The notes beneath the pieces were generated by a model that saw nothing but the letters and a program-made list of their open reading frames with translations, was not told where the DNA came from and did not search any database. From the NCBI GenBank assembly GCA_002347475.1, contig DDXI01000081.1, positions 1-20,812 of the forward strand: a stretch of DNA of 20,812 nt, read 5' to 3'. This stretch comes from Peptococcaceae bacterium UBA2264 (lineage in GTDB: Bacteria; Bacillota; Desulfitobacteriia; Desulfitobacteriales; Desulfitobacteriaceae). Shown here piece after piece: positions 1-7,853 of this stretch. The number at the start of each line of letters is the position of its first letter. The first letter of the stretch is position 1. Both the position numbers and the translations under genes were made by a program.

Positions 1-17
1 AAACTTTTTCGTTGACA

Positions 18-46
18 TTCACATGATAGGATAAGTTGAATAGAAT
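18..46 (+). promoter_or_regulatory. Candidate sigma-A promoter for the branching enzyme gene
   Basis: TTCACA at 18-23 and TAGAAT at 41-46 are separated by 17 nt, each one mismatch from the consensus hexamers. A perfect TTGACA lies at 12-17, but its spacing to this -10 is 23 nt, so it is probably not the partner. Transcription would start near 53 and leave a leader of about 130 nt before the start codon at 185. Confidence 0.4.
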
Positions 47-107
47 AAATAGGGCAGGTATGCTATGAAAACAATTATATTTTGCGATTATTGCAACAGA
101 GCAGAAT

Positions 108-161
108 GCTGGTGAATCGACCGGATCGTTTGACGGATGGGTCAATGCCGGCGAAACCAGC
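108..161 (+). ncRNA. Nested stem-loop in the branching enzyme leader
   Basis: Three nested helices are visible: GCTGGT (108-113) with ACCAGC (156-161), CCGG (121-124) with CCGG (148-151), and TTGAC (130-134) with GTCAA (141-145) closing a GGATGG loop. The fold ends ten bases before the AGGAGG ribosome-binding site at 171-176, so it could affect translation of the gene at 185. It matches no riboswitch class that I recognise. A 16-codon Cys-rich ORF at 65-115 ends in the first arm, but its AGGGCAGG site would sit at the very 5' end of the predicted transcript, so I do not call it a gene. Confidence 0.35.
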
Positions 162-184
162 AAGCTTTTCAGGAGGAAATTACT

Positions 185-2209
185 ATGTCTGAAAACAAGT
201 CTATACCGGAAGCAGAACTGAAGATACTGGGAATCGACCCTGAGCTTACTCCTTATCGCCACGACCTGGAGCTCCGGATGAATAACTATTATGGTGCAAG
301 AAAAGCGCTTCTGGGTAAAGGAGATAGTTTTAGTGATTTTGCCAACGGACATCACTATTTCGGTTTCCATCAGGCGGCTGAGGGCTGGTATTACCGCGAA
401 TGGGCGCCTGCGGCCGAAGCTTTGTACCTTATAGGAGATTTTAATGGATGGAACCGCAGCTCTCATCCCCTTACCCAAAGAGATGGTGGAATTTGGGAAA
501 TCTTCCTTCCGGGAAAAGATGCCCTTGTTCACCAATCCCTTGTCAAAGTCCATGTAATAAGCCGCGGGAATAGGCGGGACCGCATTCCTCTTTATATAAG
601 AAGAATTGTCCAGAACCCCCAAACCCATGATTTCAGCGGCCAAATCTGGCTGCCGGAAAAGCCTTTCGGGTGGACTGATTCCAAATTTCGGGCAGATATT
701 TCCATGTCTCCCTTAATATATGAAACCCACATCGGCATGGCCCAGGAGAAAGAAGATATCGGAACATATAAGGAATTCGAGGATAATATTCTTCCCAGGG
801 TGAAAGACCTTGGCTACAATACCATCCAGATCATGGCGATTATGGAGCATCCCTATTATGCTTCCTTCGGCTATCATGTTTCCAACTATTTTGCAGCCTC
901 CTCCTGGTTTGGGACACCGGATGAACTAAAGTCACTTATCAATAAGGCACACGAGATGGGTCTCACAGTTCTCATGGACATAGTCCAGTCACATGCCGTC
1001 AAGAATTTGGCCGAGGGAATCAATGAGTTTGACGGCACAATTCACCAATTTTTCCATGCGGGCGGACGCGGCACTCATAGCGCCTGGGACTCCAAACTGT
1101 TCAACTACGGCAAGCCTGAAGTAATCCACTTCCTGTTATCCAGCCTCAAATTCTGGCTGGAGGAATACCATTTTGACGGCTTCAGGTTCGATGGAGTAAC
1201 CTCCATGATCTACCATGACCACGGACTGGGAACAGCATTTGATAACTATAGCAAGTACTTCAGCCTGAATACCGATCTTGAAGCAATAACTTATCTTCAG
1301 TTTGCTAACGAGATGATCAAAGAGCTGAGGCCTGATGCCATATCAATAGCGGAGGATATGAGCGGCATGCCTGGAATGTGTCTTCCTGTTGAAGATGGCG
1401 GAATAGGCTTTGATTACAGATTAGCTATGGGGATGCCGGATTTCTGGGTCAAAACCCTGCAGCAAAAGGATGAAGACTGGGATATGCAGTTACTCTATTA
1501 TGAGCTGTCTACAAGCCGTCATCTGGAAAAGCGCATAGGATATGTGGAATCACACGATCAGGCTTTAGTTGGCGACAAGACTCTCATTTTCAGGATGGCT
1601 GACCAGGAAATGTACTGGCATATGAACAAGGAAGGCCAGAACCCAGTGGTGGAACGGGCCATCGCCCTCCATAAGATGGCCCGGCTGATCACAATTTCTC
1701 TGGGTTCCGAAGGATATCTCAATTTTATGGGCAATGAGTTTGGCCATCCGGAATGGATTGACTTTCCAAGAGAGGGTAATGGCTGGAGCTTCAAACATTG
1801 CCGGAGACAATGGTCACTGGCCGACAATAAAAATCTCAGATATCACGACCTGAACCTTTTTGACCGGGCTATGATCCATCTGATGTCGGCAGAGGGTCTT
1901 ATGGGAGGTGGCGTGCCTCAAGCTCTCTGGCTAGATCAGAATAAGAAAATCATAGCCTTTAGAAAGAAGGACTTCATATTCATATTTAATTTCCACCCAA
2001 TAGAATCCTATCAGGACTTTGAGCTTCCAATCCACGAAGCTGGCTGCTTCCAGGCAGTTCTGGATACAGATGAACCCAGGTTCGGAGGACAGGGACGCAT
2101 CTCTCATGATGTCAACCATGAAACTTATATGCTGAAGATGAACCGGGAATTCAGCGGAATTTCCATCTATTCGCCATGCCGCACAGCCATGCTATTAAAA
2201 AAGAAATAG
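185..2209 (+). CDS. glgB: 1,4-alpha-glucan branching enzyme, eukaryotic-type GH13
   Basis: Transfers alpha-1,4-glucan segments to alpha-1,6 positions and so creates branches in glycogen-like polymer in the cytoplasm. The 674 aa protein from ATG 185 (AGGAGG at 171-176) has an N-terminal CBM48-like beta domain with YYREWAPAAEALYLIGDFN, the GH13 barrel, and a C-terminal beta domain. The catalytic regions are clear: GFRFDGVTSM with the nucleophile Asp, SIAEDMSGMPG with the acid/base Glu, and YVESHDQALVGD with the transition-state Asp. The GFRFDGVTSMIYHDHG signature and overall length fit the eukaryotic-like GH13_8 group rather than the common bacterial GlgB group. An upstream ATG at 137 is in frame but lies inside the leader hairpin without a good ribosome-binding site. 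No glgC, glgA or glgP gene is present in the window, so the gene stands apart from a glycogen operon here. The family call is secure; the substrate in vivo is inferred. Confidence 0.93.
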   Translation: MSENKSIPEAELKILGIDPELTPYRHDLELRMNNYYGARKALLGKGDSFSDFANGHHYFGFHQAAEGWYYREWAPAAEALYLIGDFNGWNRSSHPLTQRDGGIWEIFLPGKDALVHQSLVKVHVISRGNRRDRIPLYIRRIVQNPQTHDFSGQIWLPEKPFGWTDSKFRADISMSPLIYETHIGMAQEKEDIGTYKEFEDNILPRVKDLGYNTIQIMAIMEHPYYASFGYHVSNYFAASSWFGTPDELKSLINKAHEMGLTVLMDIVQSHAVKNLAEGINEFDGTIHQFFHAGGRGTHSAWDSKLFNYGKPEVIHFLLSSLKFWLEEYHFDGFRFDGVTSMIYHDHGLGTAFDNYSKYFSLNTDLEAITYLQFANEMIKELRPDAISIAEDMSGMPGMCLPVEDGGIGFDYRLAMGMPDFWVKTLQQKDEDWDMQLLYYELSTSRHLEKRIGYVESHDQALVGDKTLIFRMADQEMYWHMNKEGQNPVVERAIALHKMARLITISLGSEGYLNFMGNEFGHPEWIDFPREGNGWSFKHCRRQWSLADNKNLRYHDLNLFDRAMIHLMSAEGLMGGGVPQALWLDQNKKIIAFRKKDFIFIFNFHPIESYQDFELPIHEAGCFQAVLDTDEPRFGGQGRISHDVNHETYMLKMNREFSGISIYSPCRTAMLLKKK

Positions 2210-2245
2210 TGAGAATAAGAAAGCTGATTTCCGTTGGGAGAGAAG

Positions 2246-3214
2246 ATGATGAATAAAACCAGAAAAAAAAGGAAGAGGCATAAAAACTTATCAAAAATTT
2301 CTGTCTTTTTTTTAATTATTATCATTATGGCAGGTGGTCTTCTATTTACCAATACCGGAAGAGAAATTATAGGCTGCTTCACTCTATTCGAATCTGCGAA
2401 GGATATGCAAATCAAGCCGGAACCACAGGAACCACAATCTGCAGAACCACCTCAGACAACTGAATCCACTGAAATCCAAGAATCCCGCACTGAGGCTGAG
2501 CCAGCGCCAGTTCAAGAAGCTCAACCCCAAAAAGAATCTGACATTGAACCTGATGAGGCTAACCAGCAGGAACAAGCAAAGGAAAAAACTGCAGATTTAT
2601 CAAAGGTAATCAGAATCGGCATCGTCGATCAGGCAGCGAAACAAATTGCGTTGACATTTGATATAGGGTGGCTCTATGAAAATACAGATAAGATTCTAAA
2701 TCTGCTTGATCAGTACAATGTGAAAGCAACGTTTTTCGTTAGAGGATTTTGGGTGAAGGAACACCCTGATCTGGCAGCAGAAATCGTCAAGAGAGGGCAT
2801 GCTTTAGAAAACCATTCTCTGACTCATGGACATATGAGCACAATGACAGACGATGAAGTTGAATACGAGATTCGCAGAACAACGGACATTATAAGAGAAG
2901 CAACCGGCTATCAGCCACAGTTATTTCGCCCGCCATATGGTGAATACGATAAAAGGATATTAGGCATATTAAGAGAAGAAGGCTATCCCTACGCCATCCT
3001 ATGGACTGTGGACAGTCATGACTGGGCTGAAGAACTGAATGGGGTAAAAATCACAAAAGATTATCTGGTAAACAGGATATTAAACAAAGCTTCCGATAAC
3101 GGTATCGTTTTATTGCATGTGGGTGGTTATGAAACGGTCCATGCTCTGCCAGAGATCATAACCGGTTTGAAATCGGACGGATATGAACTGGTTAAAGTAA
3201 ACGATATGTTATGA
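2246..3214 (+). CDS. Membrane-anchored polysaccharide deacetylase (NodB domain)
   Basis: Probably removes N-acetyl groups from peptidoglycan or another envelope glycan outside the membrane. From ATG 2246 (GGGAGAG just upstream; ATG 2249 and TTG 2234 are alternatives) the protein starts with a Lys/Arg-rich segment, then a hydrophobic helix of about 20 residues, then about 80 residues of Pro/Glu/Gln-rich linker, then a NodB domain of about 200 residues. NodB landmarks seen are TFDIGW (motif 1), NHSLTHGHM with the two metal His (motif 2), RPPYGEYD (motif 3), WTVDSHDW (motif 4) and LLHVG (motif 5). Motif 1 is unusual: the second Asp of TFDD, normally a metal ligand, is Ile, while the catalytic-base Asp is kept. 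It lies 36 nt after the branching enzyme gene, so co-transcription is possible. Family is clear; activity and substrate are not. Confidence 0.87.
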   Translation: MMNKTRKKRKRHKNLSKISVFFLIIIIMAGGLLFTNTGREIIGCFTLFESAKDMQIKPEPQEPQSAEPPQTTESTEIQESRTEAEPAPVQEAQPQKESDIEPDEANQQEQAKEKTADLSKVIRIGIVDQAAKQIALTFDIGWLYENTDKILNLLDQYNVKATFFVRGFWVKEHPDLAAEIVKRGHALENHSLTHGHMSTMTDDEVEYEIRRTTDIIREATGYQPQLFRPPYGEYDKRILGILREEGYPYAILWTVDSHDWAEELNGVKITKDYLVNRILNKASDNGIVLLHVGGYETVHALPEIITGLKSDGYELVKVNDML

Positions 3215-3297
3215 AGCGAATGAAAAGGTTCATTTACCGTCGATAGCAAGGCGGAAAAAGGATGCAATTTGAATATTAAGAAAAGAAGGGTGGCGTT

Positions 3298-4632
3298 ATG
3301 ATGAAAACAATAATAATCGGTGGTAATGCAGCTGGCATGTCAGCGGCAGCAAAATTAAAAAGATTACAACCAGACAGCGAGATTATTGTTTATGAGAAAA
3401 GCAATTACCTTTCTTATGCTGCCTGTGGTCTGCCTTACCTGGCAGCCGGTCAAGAAATCGAGCCTGGTCAGTTAATTGAAAGAACAAAAGCAGAATTTGA
3501 AGTGGCAGGTATAAAACCTGTACTCCTCCACGAAGTATTCAAGGTAATGCCGGATGAAAAGAAAATATTGGTTAAAAATCTGACCATAGGTGCCGAATTT
3601 GAGGATTCTTATGATAAACTGCTGGTTGCCTGCGGGGCACGTCCCATAGTACCGCCTTTCCCGGGAGTCAATCTGCAAGGTGTATTAACCTTAAAATCAA
3701 TCGAGGACGGTGTTCTGCTGAAAAATATACTGCTCCAGGAGAACATTAATGATATCACCATAATTGGCGGCGGTTTTATAGGGATAGAATTAGCCGAATC
3801 TTTGGCTGCTGCAGGTAAAAAAGTCCGCATTATCGAAATGGCAGACCGGATTTTAATGCCTTTCGACCCCGAACTGGCGGTTTTTGCCCATCAGGAATTA
3901 GTAAAGATGGGGGTAGCAATCAAGGTAAGTGAAAAACTGGAATCAATCCTGGGTGCTGACAAGGTAGAAAAAGTTGCCACTGATAAGGGCTCCTATGTCA
4001 CTGATGTGGTGATTTTGGCCATTGGGGTAAAACCGGCCACTGAATTTATTAGGGATGCTGGTATTCATCTGGCTAAAAATGGCGCGATAATCATCGATAG
4101 AGAAATGCGCACCAATATACCGGATATATATGCAGCGGGAGACTGCGCCGAAATTTACAATCTGGCTAAAGAGGAAAATTCATATATTGCCCTCGGCACC
4201 AATGCCAATAAAGGCGGCAGAATTGCCGGTGAAAATTTAGCGGGTAAACATATCAAATTCAGGGGCACTTTAGGTTCGGCGGCGCTAAAAGTGGGAGCAA
4301 TGGAACTGGCCCGCACCGGTTTATCAGAAAATGAAGCTAAAGACCTGAAACTGGACTATAAGACGGTAATGGTTGAAACCTCCAACCTGCCTCTTTACTA
4401 TCCTAAAGCCGCCTCGATTTGGTTTAAACTGATTTATGAAAATGGTACTCACCGTCTGTTAGGTGCCCAGGGTGCTGGCCAGCAGGGCGTGGTGCTAAGA
4501 ATAGATGTACTTGCCTGTGCAATTGCCAACAAAATGTCTGCCAAAGAACTGGGGATGCTGGATTTATGTTATTCACCGCCTTTTTCTACTGTTTGGGATG
4601 CTATCAACGTGGCCGCCAATGCCGCCAAATAA
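3298..4632 (+). CDS. CoA-disulfide reductase / NADH oxidase family flavoprotein
   Basis: FAD- and NAD(P)H-dependent oxidoreductase of the single-cysteine family that includes CoA-disulfide reductase, NADH oxidase and NADH peroxidase. The 444 aa protein has an N-terminal FAD dinucleotide fold (IIIGGNAAGMSAA), the active-site motif SYAACGLPY with a single redox Cys near residue 43, a second dinucleotide fold for NAD(P)H (ITIIGGGFIGIELAE), the FAD-binding IYAAGDCAE motif, and a C-terminal dimerisation domain ending in the CYSPPFSTVWD region that in CoA-disulfide reductases carries a catalytic Tyr. Start is ATG 3298 or 3301, with AAGGGTGG upstream. The role may be thiol redox balance or oxygen defence in an anaerobe; NADH oxidase cannot be told from CoA-disulfide reductase by eye. 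Its last 60 nt overlap the 3' end of the convergent gene on the other strand. Confidence 0.88.
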   Translation: MMKTIIIGGNAAGMSAAAKLKRLQPDSEIIVYEKSNYLSYAACGLPYLAAGQEIEPGQLIERTKAEFEVAGIKPVLLHEVFKVMPDEKKILVKNLTIGAEFEDSYDKLLVACGARPIVPPFPGVNLQGVLTLKSIEDGVLLKNILLQENINDITIIGGGFIGIELAESLAAAGKKVRIIEMADRILMPFDPELAVFAHQELVKMGVAIKVSEKLESILGADKVEKVATDKGSYVTDVVILAIGVKPATEFIRDAGIHLAKNGAIIIDREMRTNIPDIYAAGDCAEIYNLAKEENSYIALGTNANKGGRIAGENLAGKHIKFRGTLGSAALKVGAMELARTGLSENEAKDLKLDYKTVMVETSNLPLYYPKAASIWFKLIYENGTHRLLGAQGAGQQGVVLRIDVLACAIANKMSAKELGMLDLCYSPPFSTVWDAINVAANAAK

Positions 4633-6767
4633 TTCAGTTAATTCTTCCGGCGAACTGACGGGTTGCTGACAGGTATAGTTCTCACACATATAGCATTTAT
4701 ATTCCTGGGAATCATAAGGATAATCAGCAAGCCAGGGTACGATGCTATTCACAGATCCTTCCTGATAAAGAATGGTGGCATAAGGTAAGAAGTGCTGACT
4801 GATGATCTCCTGCATTTTTCTTTTTTGTGGTGAATTCAGGGAACCGGCTAATATCAGGTCCTGGCCAGGGTGCAGGGAAAATTGAACAGCCTGGAGAAAC
4901 ATCGTGTAACCGATTGGATTAGAATCAACTTTTGGCAAATATTCCATGAGTTGACGGTAAGCCAACTGTTCCCAACGCGGTTCTGTCGTCAGGCGAGCTA
5001 ATCGTAATAAGTTAAGAACACTGACAGAATTACCGGAGGGTATCGCTCCGTCAGAGGTTTGTTTTGGCCTGAAAAGAAGTTCTTCGCTGTCGATGCCGGT
5101 CAGGAAATACCCGCCGCCGCTCTCATCCCGGAATAATGTTTCTTGCTGGCTTTGCAGTTCGATTGCCGTTTCCAGGTAATAGGGCAGACCCCAAGCCGTA
5201 TAACACTCCAGAAGTCCCCAAATGAGAAAGGCGTAATCGTCGAGGTAAGCGAGGTAGGCAGCCTGCTGATCGCGATAGCGGGCAAGCAGTCTGCCATCCG
5301 CTTGCCTTAAGGTTGAGAGAATAAAATGGACGGAATTTTCGGCGGCTTTCCTATAGGCTGTATTCCCTGTGATGAAAAATCCTTTGGCTAAAGCCGCAAT
5401 CGTCAAGCCATTCCAGGAAGTTAGAATTTTATCGTCTTTATGAGGGTGAACCCTTTTTTCACGGGCTGCAAAGAGAATACTCCGGCATTGTTCCAACTTC
5501 ATGGCCCATTGTTCTTTGTTCGGATCCTCGCCTTGATCATGTGGTTCTTTGCTGGAGTTAATCAAATTAGGGATGTTTTTTCCTTGATAATTGCCGTGGA
5601 GAGTGATGCCATAATAGTTCATGAACATCTCGCCTGGCTCATTTCCCAGGAGATTGGTTATTTCTGCCGGAGTCCAAAGATAAAACTTGCCTTCTACACC
5701 TTCCGAATCGGCATCTTCAGCTGAATAGAAGCCACCTTCCGGGGAAGTCATGTCGCGCAGGATATAGGTGAAGATATCCTGCGCTGTTTGAAGATATTTT
5801 TTGTCTCCCAAAGACTGGCTGGCCTCCAGATATACATAAGCCAGAAGGGCATTGTCATAGAGCATCTTTTCAAAATGAGGAACCAGCCACATTTCATCTG
5901 TGCTGTAACGGGCAAAGCCAAAGCCAATGTGGTCGTAGATTCCGCCTTGCTGCATCCCATCCAGTGTCTTACGAGTCATAGTTGGCGCCTTGCTATAGGT
6001 TGAGCCTGGGCAGCGCAGCAAAAAACCAAGGGTATGAGGTGAGGGGAATTTAGGCGCTTGACCAAAGCCTCCGTAATGGGAATCGAAGGAGTTTTCCAGG
6101 TGAGTATAGGCTTTGTCTAAAATTGCAGCAGCCTTTCGCCGAAATTCAGTGTCTGTATGATTACTTGCAGGCTGTATTTTTGGTTCATTGTCATGAAGTA
6201 CTTCAATTACTTCTGGTTCATTGGAATCCGAATTTTTCCTGACAGCTGCTACGCTTTCGATTGCTGATTTAATTAAACGGTCTTTATCATTCCGCCAGAT
6301 TTGACTTGTTTGCGTGAGAATATCCAGCAATCCGGCACGCCCATACCGGCTGGTTCTGGGGAAATATGTGCCTGCGAAGAAGGGCTCTTTCTCTGGGGTC
6401 ATGATGATTGTTAAAGGCCATCCACCTGAACCGCTGAGAACCTGGCAAAATTCCATATACAAATGATCGATATCCGGGCGTTCTTCCCGGTCCACTTTGA
6501 TGGAAATAAAATGTTCATTCAATAATTGAGCGACATAATTATCCTCAAAGGATTCCCGTTCCATGACATGGCACCAATGACAAGTGTTTTTCGCGACCTG
6601 ATTCAGCTGTACCCAATAGATAAGAAAATAGGCTTGTTCTCGGCTTTCGCTGTCTGAAAAGCTTCTTCTCCCCAAGGAAACCAGTCTACAGGATTATGAG
6701 CGTGTTGGAGTAAATATGGTGATTTTTCCTTGGCTAATCTATTGGGTCTGTTTTGAATAGCAGTCAT
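4573..6767 (-). pseudogene. DUF255/YyaL-type thioredoxin-domain protein, frameshifted
   Basis: Homologues (YyaL, human SPATA20) join an N-terminal thioredoxin-like DUF255 domain to an alpha-toroid domain resembling N-acylglucosamine 2-epimerase; their function is not settled. Translation starts at ATG 6767 (GGAGGTG upstream) and reads NRLAKEKSPYLLQHAHNPVD to FLSIGYS, then meets TGA at 6605-6603. The protein resumes in another frame at 6585 with TCHWCHVMERESF and continues open to 4573. The family normally reads GYSTCHWCHV without a break, so 20 extra nucleotides (6586-6605) appear inserted between S and T, giving both a stop and a shift. The remaining C-terminal part, with NSYDSHYGGFGQAPKFP-like and FHFEKMLYDNALL-like blocks, is otherwise intact, which suggests recent inactivation or a sequence error. 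The TTG at 6675 that opens the long frame has no ribosome-binding site. The 3' end runs 60 nt into the convergent flavoprotein gene. Confidence 0.85.
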
Positions 6768-6932
6768 GGGCAACACCTCCTTCTCACATTTATTATCTGC
6801 TAATATTATTAATAGTATAACCCAGAATATAGGAAAATACTTTAAGTCATTATAAGCTATAAATGGAACAATTTCTAAATAATCAGAAAATATTGAAATT
6901 AATTTATCTATAATATATACTAACAATATAAG

Positions 6933-7034
6933 AATAATGTACCAAAAGGGGAGCGATGAATGTGGGGGTACATTTGGACGCTTATCCCTCGTACTGAGCT
7001 AGTGGCGTAACCGACCATACCAGGTCGGTTTTTG
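6933..7034 (+). promoter_or_regulatory. c-di-GMP-II riboswitch with intrinsic terminator
   Basis: A -10-like AATAAT (6933-6938) places the transcript start near 6945. From 6948 the RNA matches the c-di-GMP-II aptamer as I remember it from the Clostridium acetobutylicum example: GATGAATG at 6955-6962, TTGGACGCTT at 6974-6983, and GAGCTAGT followed by GCGTAACCGACC at 6997-7016. Helices AATGT/ACATT (6959-6963 with 6970-6974) and ACGC/GCGT (6978-6981 with 7005-7008) are present. The aptamer's 3' end AACCGACC (7009-7016) is also the 5' arm of a terminator hairpin with GGTCGGTT (7023-7030), followed by TTT. Ligand-bound aptamer and terminator are therefore mutually exclusive, predicting that c-di-GMP turns the downstream Lmo0937-type gene on. 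Confidence 0.8.
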
Positions 7035-7115
7035 TGATTTTAGGGGGGTGACGCAGTCCAAAGAACAGGAGTGAGAAAAATCTGAAAAACCTTAATGAAG
7101 GAAGGATGATGAAAA

Positions 7116-7265
7116 ATGTTATGGACAATCGCTATAATTCTCATAGTCTTATGGCTTCTTGGCCTGGTTTCCTCATATACCATGGGCGGATTTATCCATA
7201 TTCTTTTGGTGATCGCAATTATTGTGGTTTTAATAAGGTTGATTCAAGGCAGAAAAGTACTCTAA
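7116..7265 (+). CDS. Lmo0937-type membrane mini-protein, copy 1
   Basis: A 49 aa protein starting MLWTIAIILIVLWLLGLVSS and containing SYTMGGFIHILLVIAIIVVL, ending in a short basic tail QGRK. It has two hydrophobic helices around a conserved Gly-Gly-Phe-Ile-His turn, which I recognise as the Lmo0937 family (DUF5670-like), a widespread small membrane protein of unknown function. AAGGAAGG lies 10 nt before the ATG. It is the first gene after the c-di-GMP-II riboswitch and is followed by an inverted repeat and a terminator, so it appears to be the only coding target of the switch. Two further copies lie at 8377 and 9538. An overlapping frame from 7106 is also open but has no family resemblance. 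Confidence 0.85.
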   Translation: MLWTIAIILIVLWLLGLVSSYTMGGFIHILLVIAIIVVLIRLIQGRKVL

Positions 7266-7302
7266 CTGATTATCACCTATGTTGACATATAATCTTAATG
7301 TG

Positions 7303-7334
7303 TTTTATGAAGCAAACAAGGATGTTTCATAAAA
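7303..7334. repeat. Inverted repeat between copy 1 and its terminator
   Basis: TTTTATGAA (7303-7311) and TTCATAAAA (7326-7334) are perfect 9-nt inverted arms with a 14-nt loop. A TTGACA lies just upstream at 7282-7287 with only a poor -10 partner, so this could be an operator for the 90 aa gene or an mRNA hairpin. The equivalent position after copy 3 does not keep the palindrome. Confidence 0.35.
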
Positions 7335-7383
7335 TGTGAACTGTGATATAACTGACAGTGGATGTTAATAGCTATAATGCAAA

Positions 7384-7426
7384 AAAGCCTTGATATGTTC
7401 AGGGCTTTCTTTCTAACTTTTTTAAA
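7384..7426 (+). terminator. Intrinsic terminator after Lmo0937-type copy 1
   Basis: AAAGCCTTGA (7384-7393) pairs with TCAGGGCTTT (7399-7408) over ten positions including one G-U, followed by a T-rich tract. A near-copy of this hairpin follows Lmo0937 copy 3 at 9792, so the terminator was duplicated together with the gene. Confidence 0.7.
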
Positions 7427-7474
7427 TTGTACAAGGCATACCGATAATCATTTGGTAAAAAAGGGGGTATTATT

Positions 7475-7747
7475 ATGAAGTCACATTATGAGTTGGATGA
7501 AAAAACAAGGCAAAGAATTATTGAACTGGTTAAGACCTGCGATAAGTTGGGATTAGGAAATATCAGCTTTAAGTATTATAGAAGAATGCTGGACTTTTTC
7601 CTGTCGGATAAGGGGGACCATTGGCAGTTGGTTGTTGTGCGGCCTTTTGGCAAACGGGACATTTATAAAATTGTTAATGGAATAATTACCTATGAGTATA
7701 CTGGAGAAGAGGAGACTGAAGAAGAAGATTCGGAAAAAGAGGATTAA
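7475..7747 (+). CDS. Hypothetical 90 aa protein with acidic tail
   Basis: I do not recognise this protein. It begins MKSHYELDEKTRQRIIELVK, has a mixed helical first half, a short predicted beta region (WQLVVVRPF, IYKIVNGIITYEY) and ends in an acidic tail of Glu and Asp repeats. There is no signal peptide or membrane helix, so it is probably cytoplasmic. AAGGGGGT lies 8-9 nt before ATG 7475. It sits between the terminator of Lmo0937 copy 1 and a strong bidirectional hairpin, so it looks like a single-gene unit. The leader just upstream (TGTACA..GG..CCGA.AATCATTTGG, about 7428-7454) is shared with the region after Lmo0937 copy 3, meaning the duplicated block extends up to this gene's start region. 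Confidence 0.65.
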   Translation: MKSHYELDEKTRQRIIELVKTCDKLGLGNISFKYYRRMLDFFLSDKGDHWQLVVVRPFGKRDIYKIVNGIITYEYTGEEETEEEDSEKED

Positions 7748-7768
7748 TATCATTCATGTCTTTAAATA

Positions 7769-7812
7769 AAACCTCCAGACAGATGCTTTTTTCTGCATCT
7801 GTCTGGAGGTTT
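7769..7812. terminator. Strong bidirectional hairpin terminator
   Basis: An 18-nt perfect inverted repeat (7769-7786 with 7795-7812, arms reading AAACCTCCAGACAGATGC and its complement) surrounds an 8-nt T-rich loop. A-rich sequence before it and TTT at its end allow use from both sides. It separates the + strand 90 aa gene from the convergent coiled-coil gene. Confidence 0.85.
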
Positions 7813-7853
7813 ACAAAAAACACAGAGACGATCCCCAAAAATATCATGTTTTT

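Noticed and set aside
65..115. 16-codon Cys-rich ORF before the branching enzyme, possible leader peptide
   Set aside because: Its ribosome-binding site would lie at the predicted transcript 5' end and no amino-acid or attenuation logic is evident, so it is only mentioned in the leader entry.
1558..1827. Minus-strand frames inside the branching enzyme gene
   Set aside because: They are shadows of a strongly supported gene and have no independent signals.
4573..6675. Long minus frame taken as a complete 700 aa gene from TTG 6675
   Set aside because: It has no ribosome-binding site, and the residues before TCHWCHV are out-of-frame translation; the true N-terminus is in another frame from 6767.
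6948..7016. Fluoride, ZTP or c-di-GMP-I riboswitch
   Set aside because: Their signature strings are absent, and the order of conserved blocks ending in AACCGACC fits c-di-GMP-II instead.
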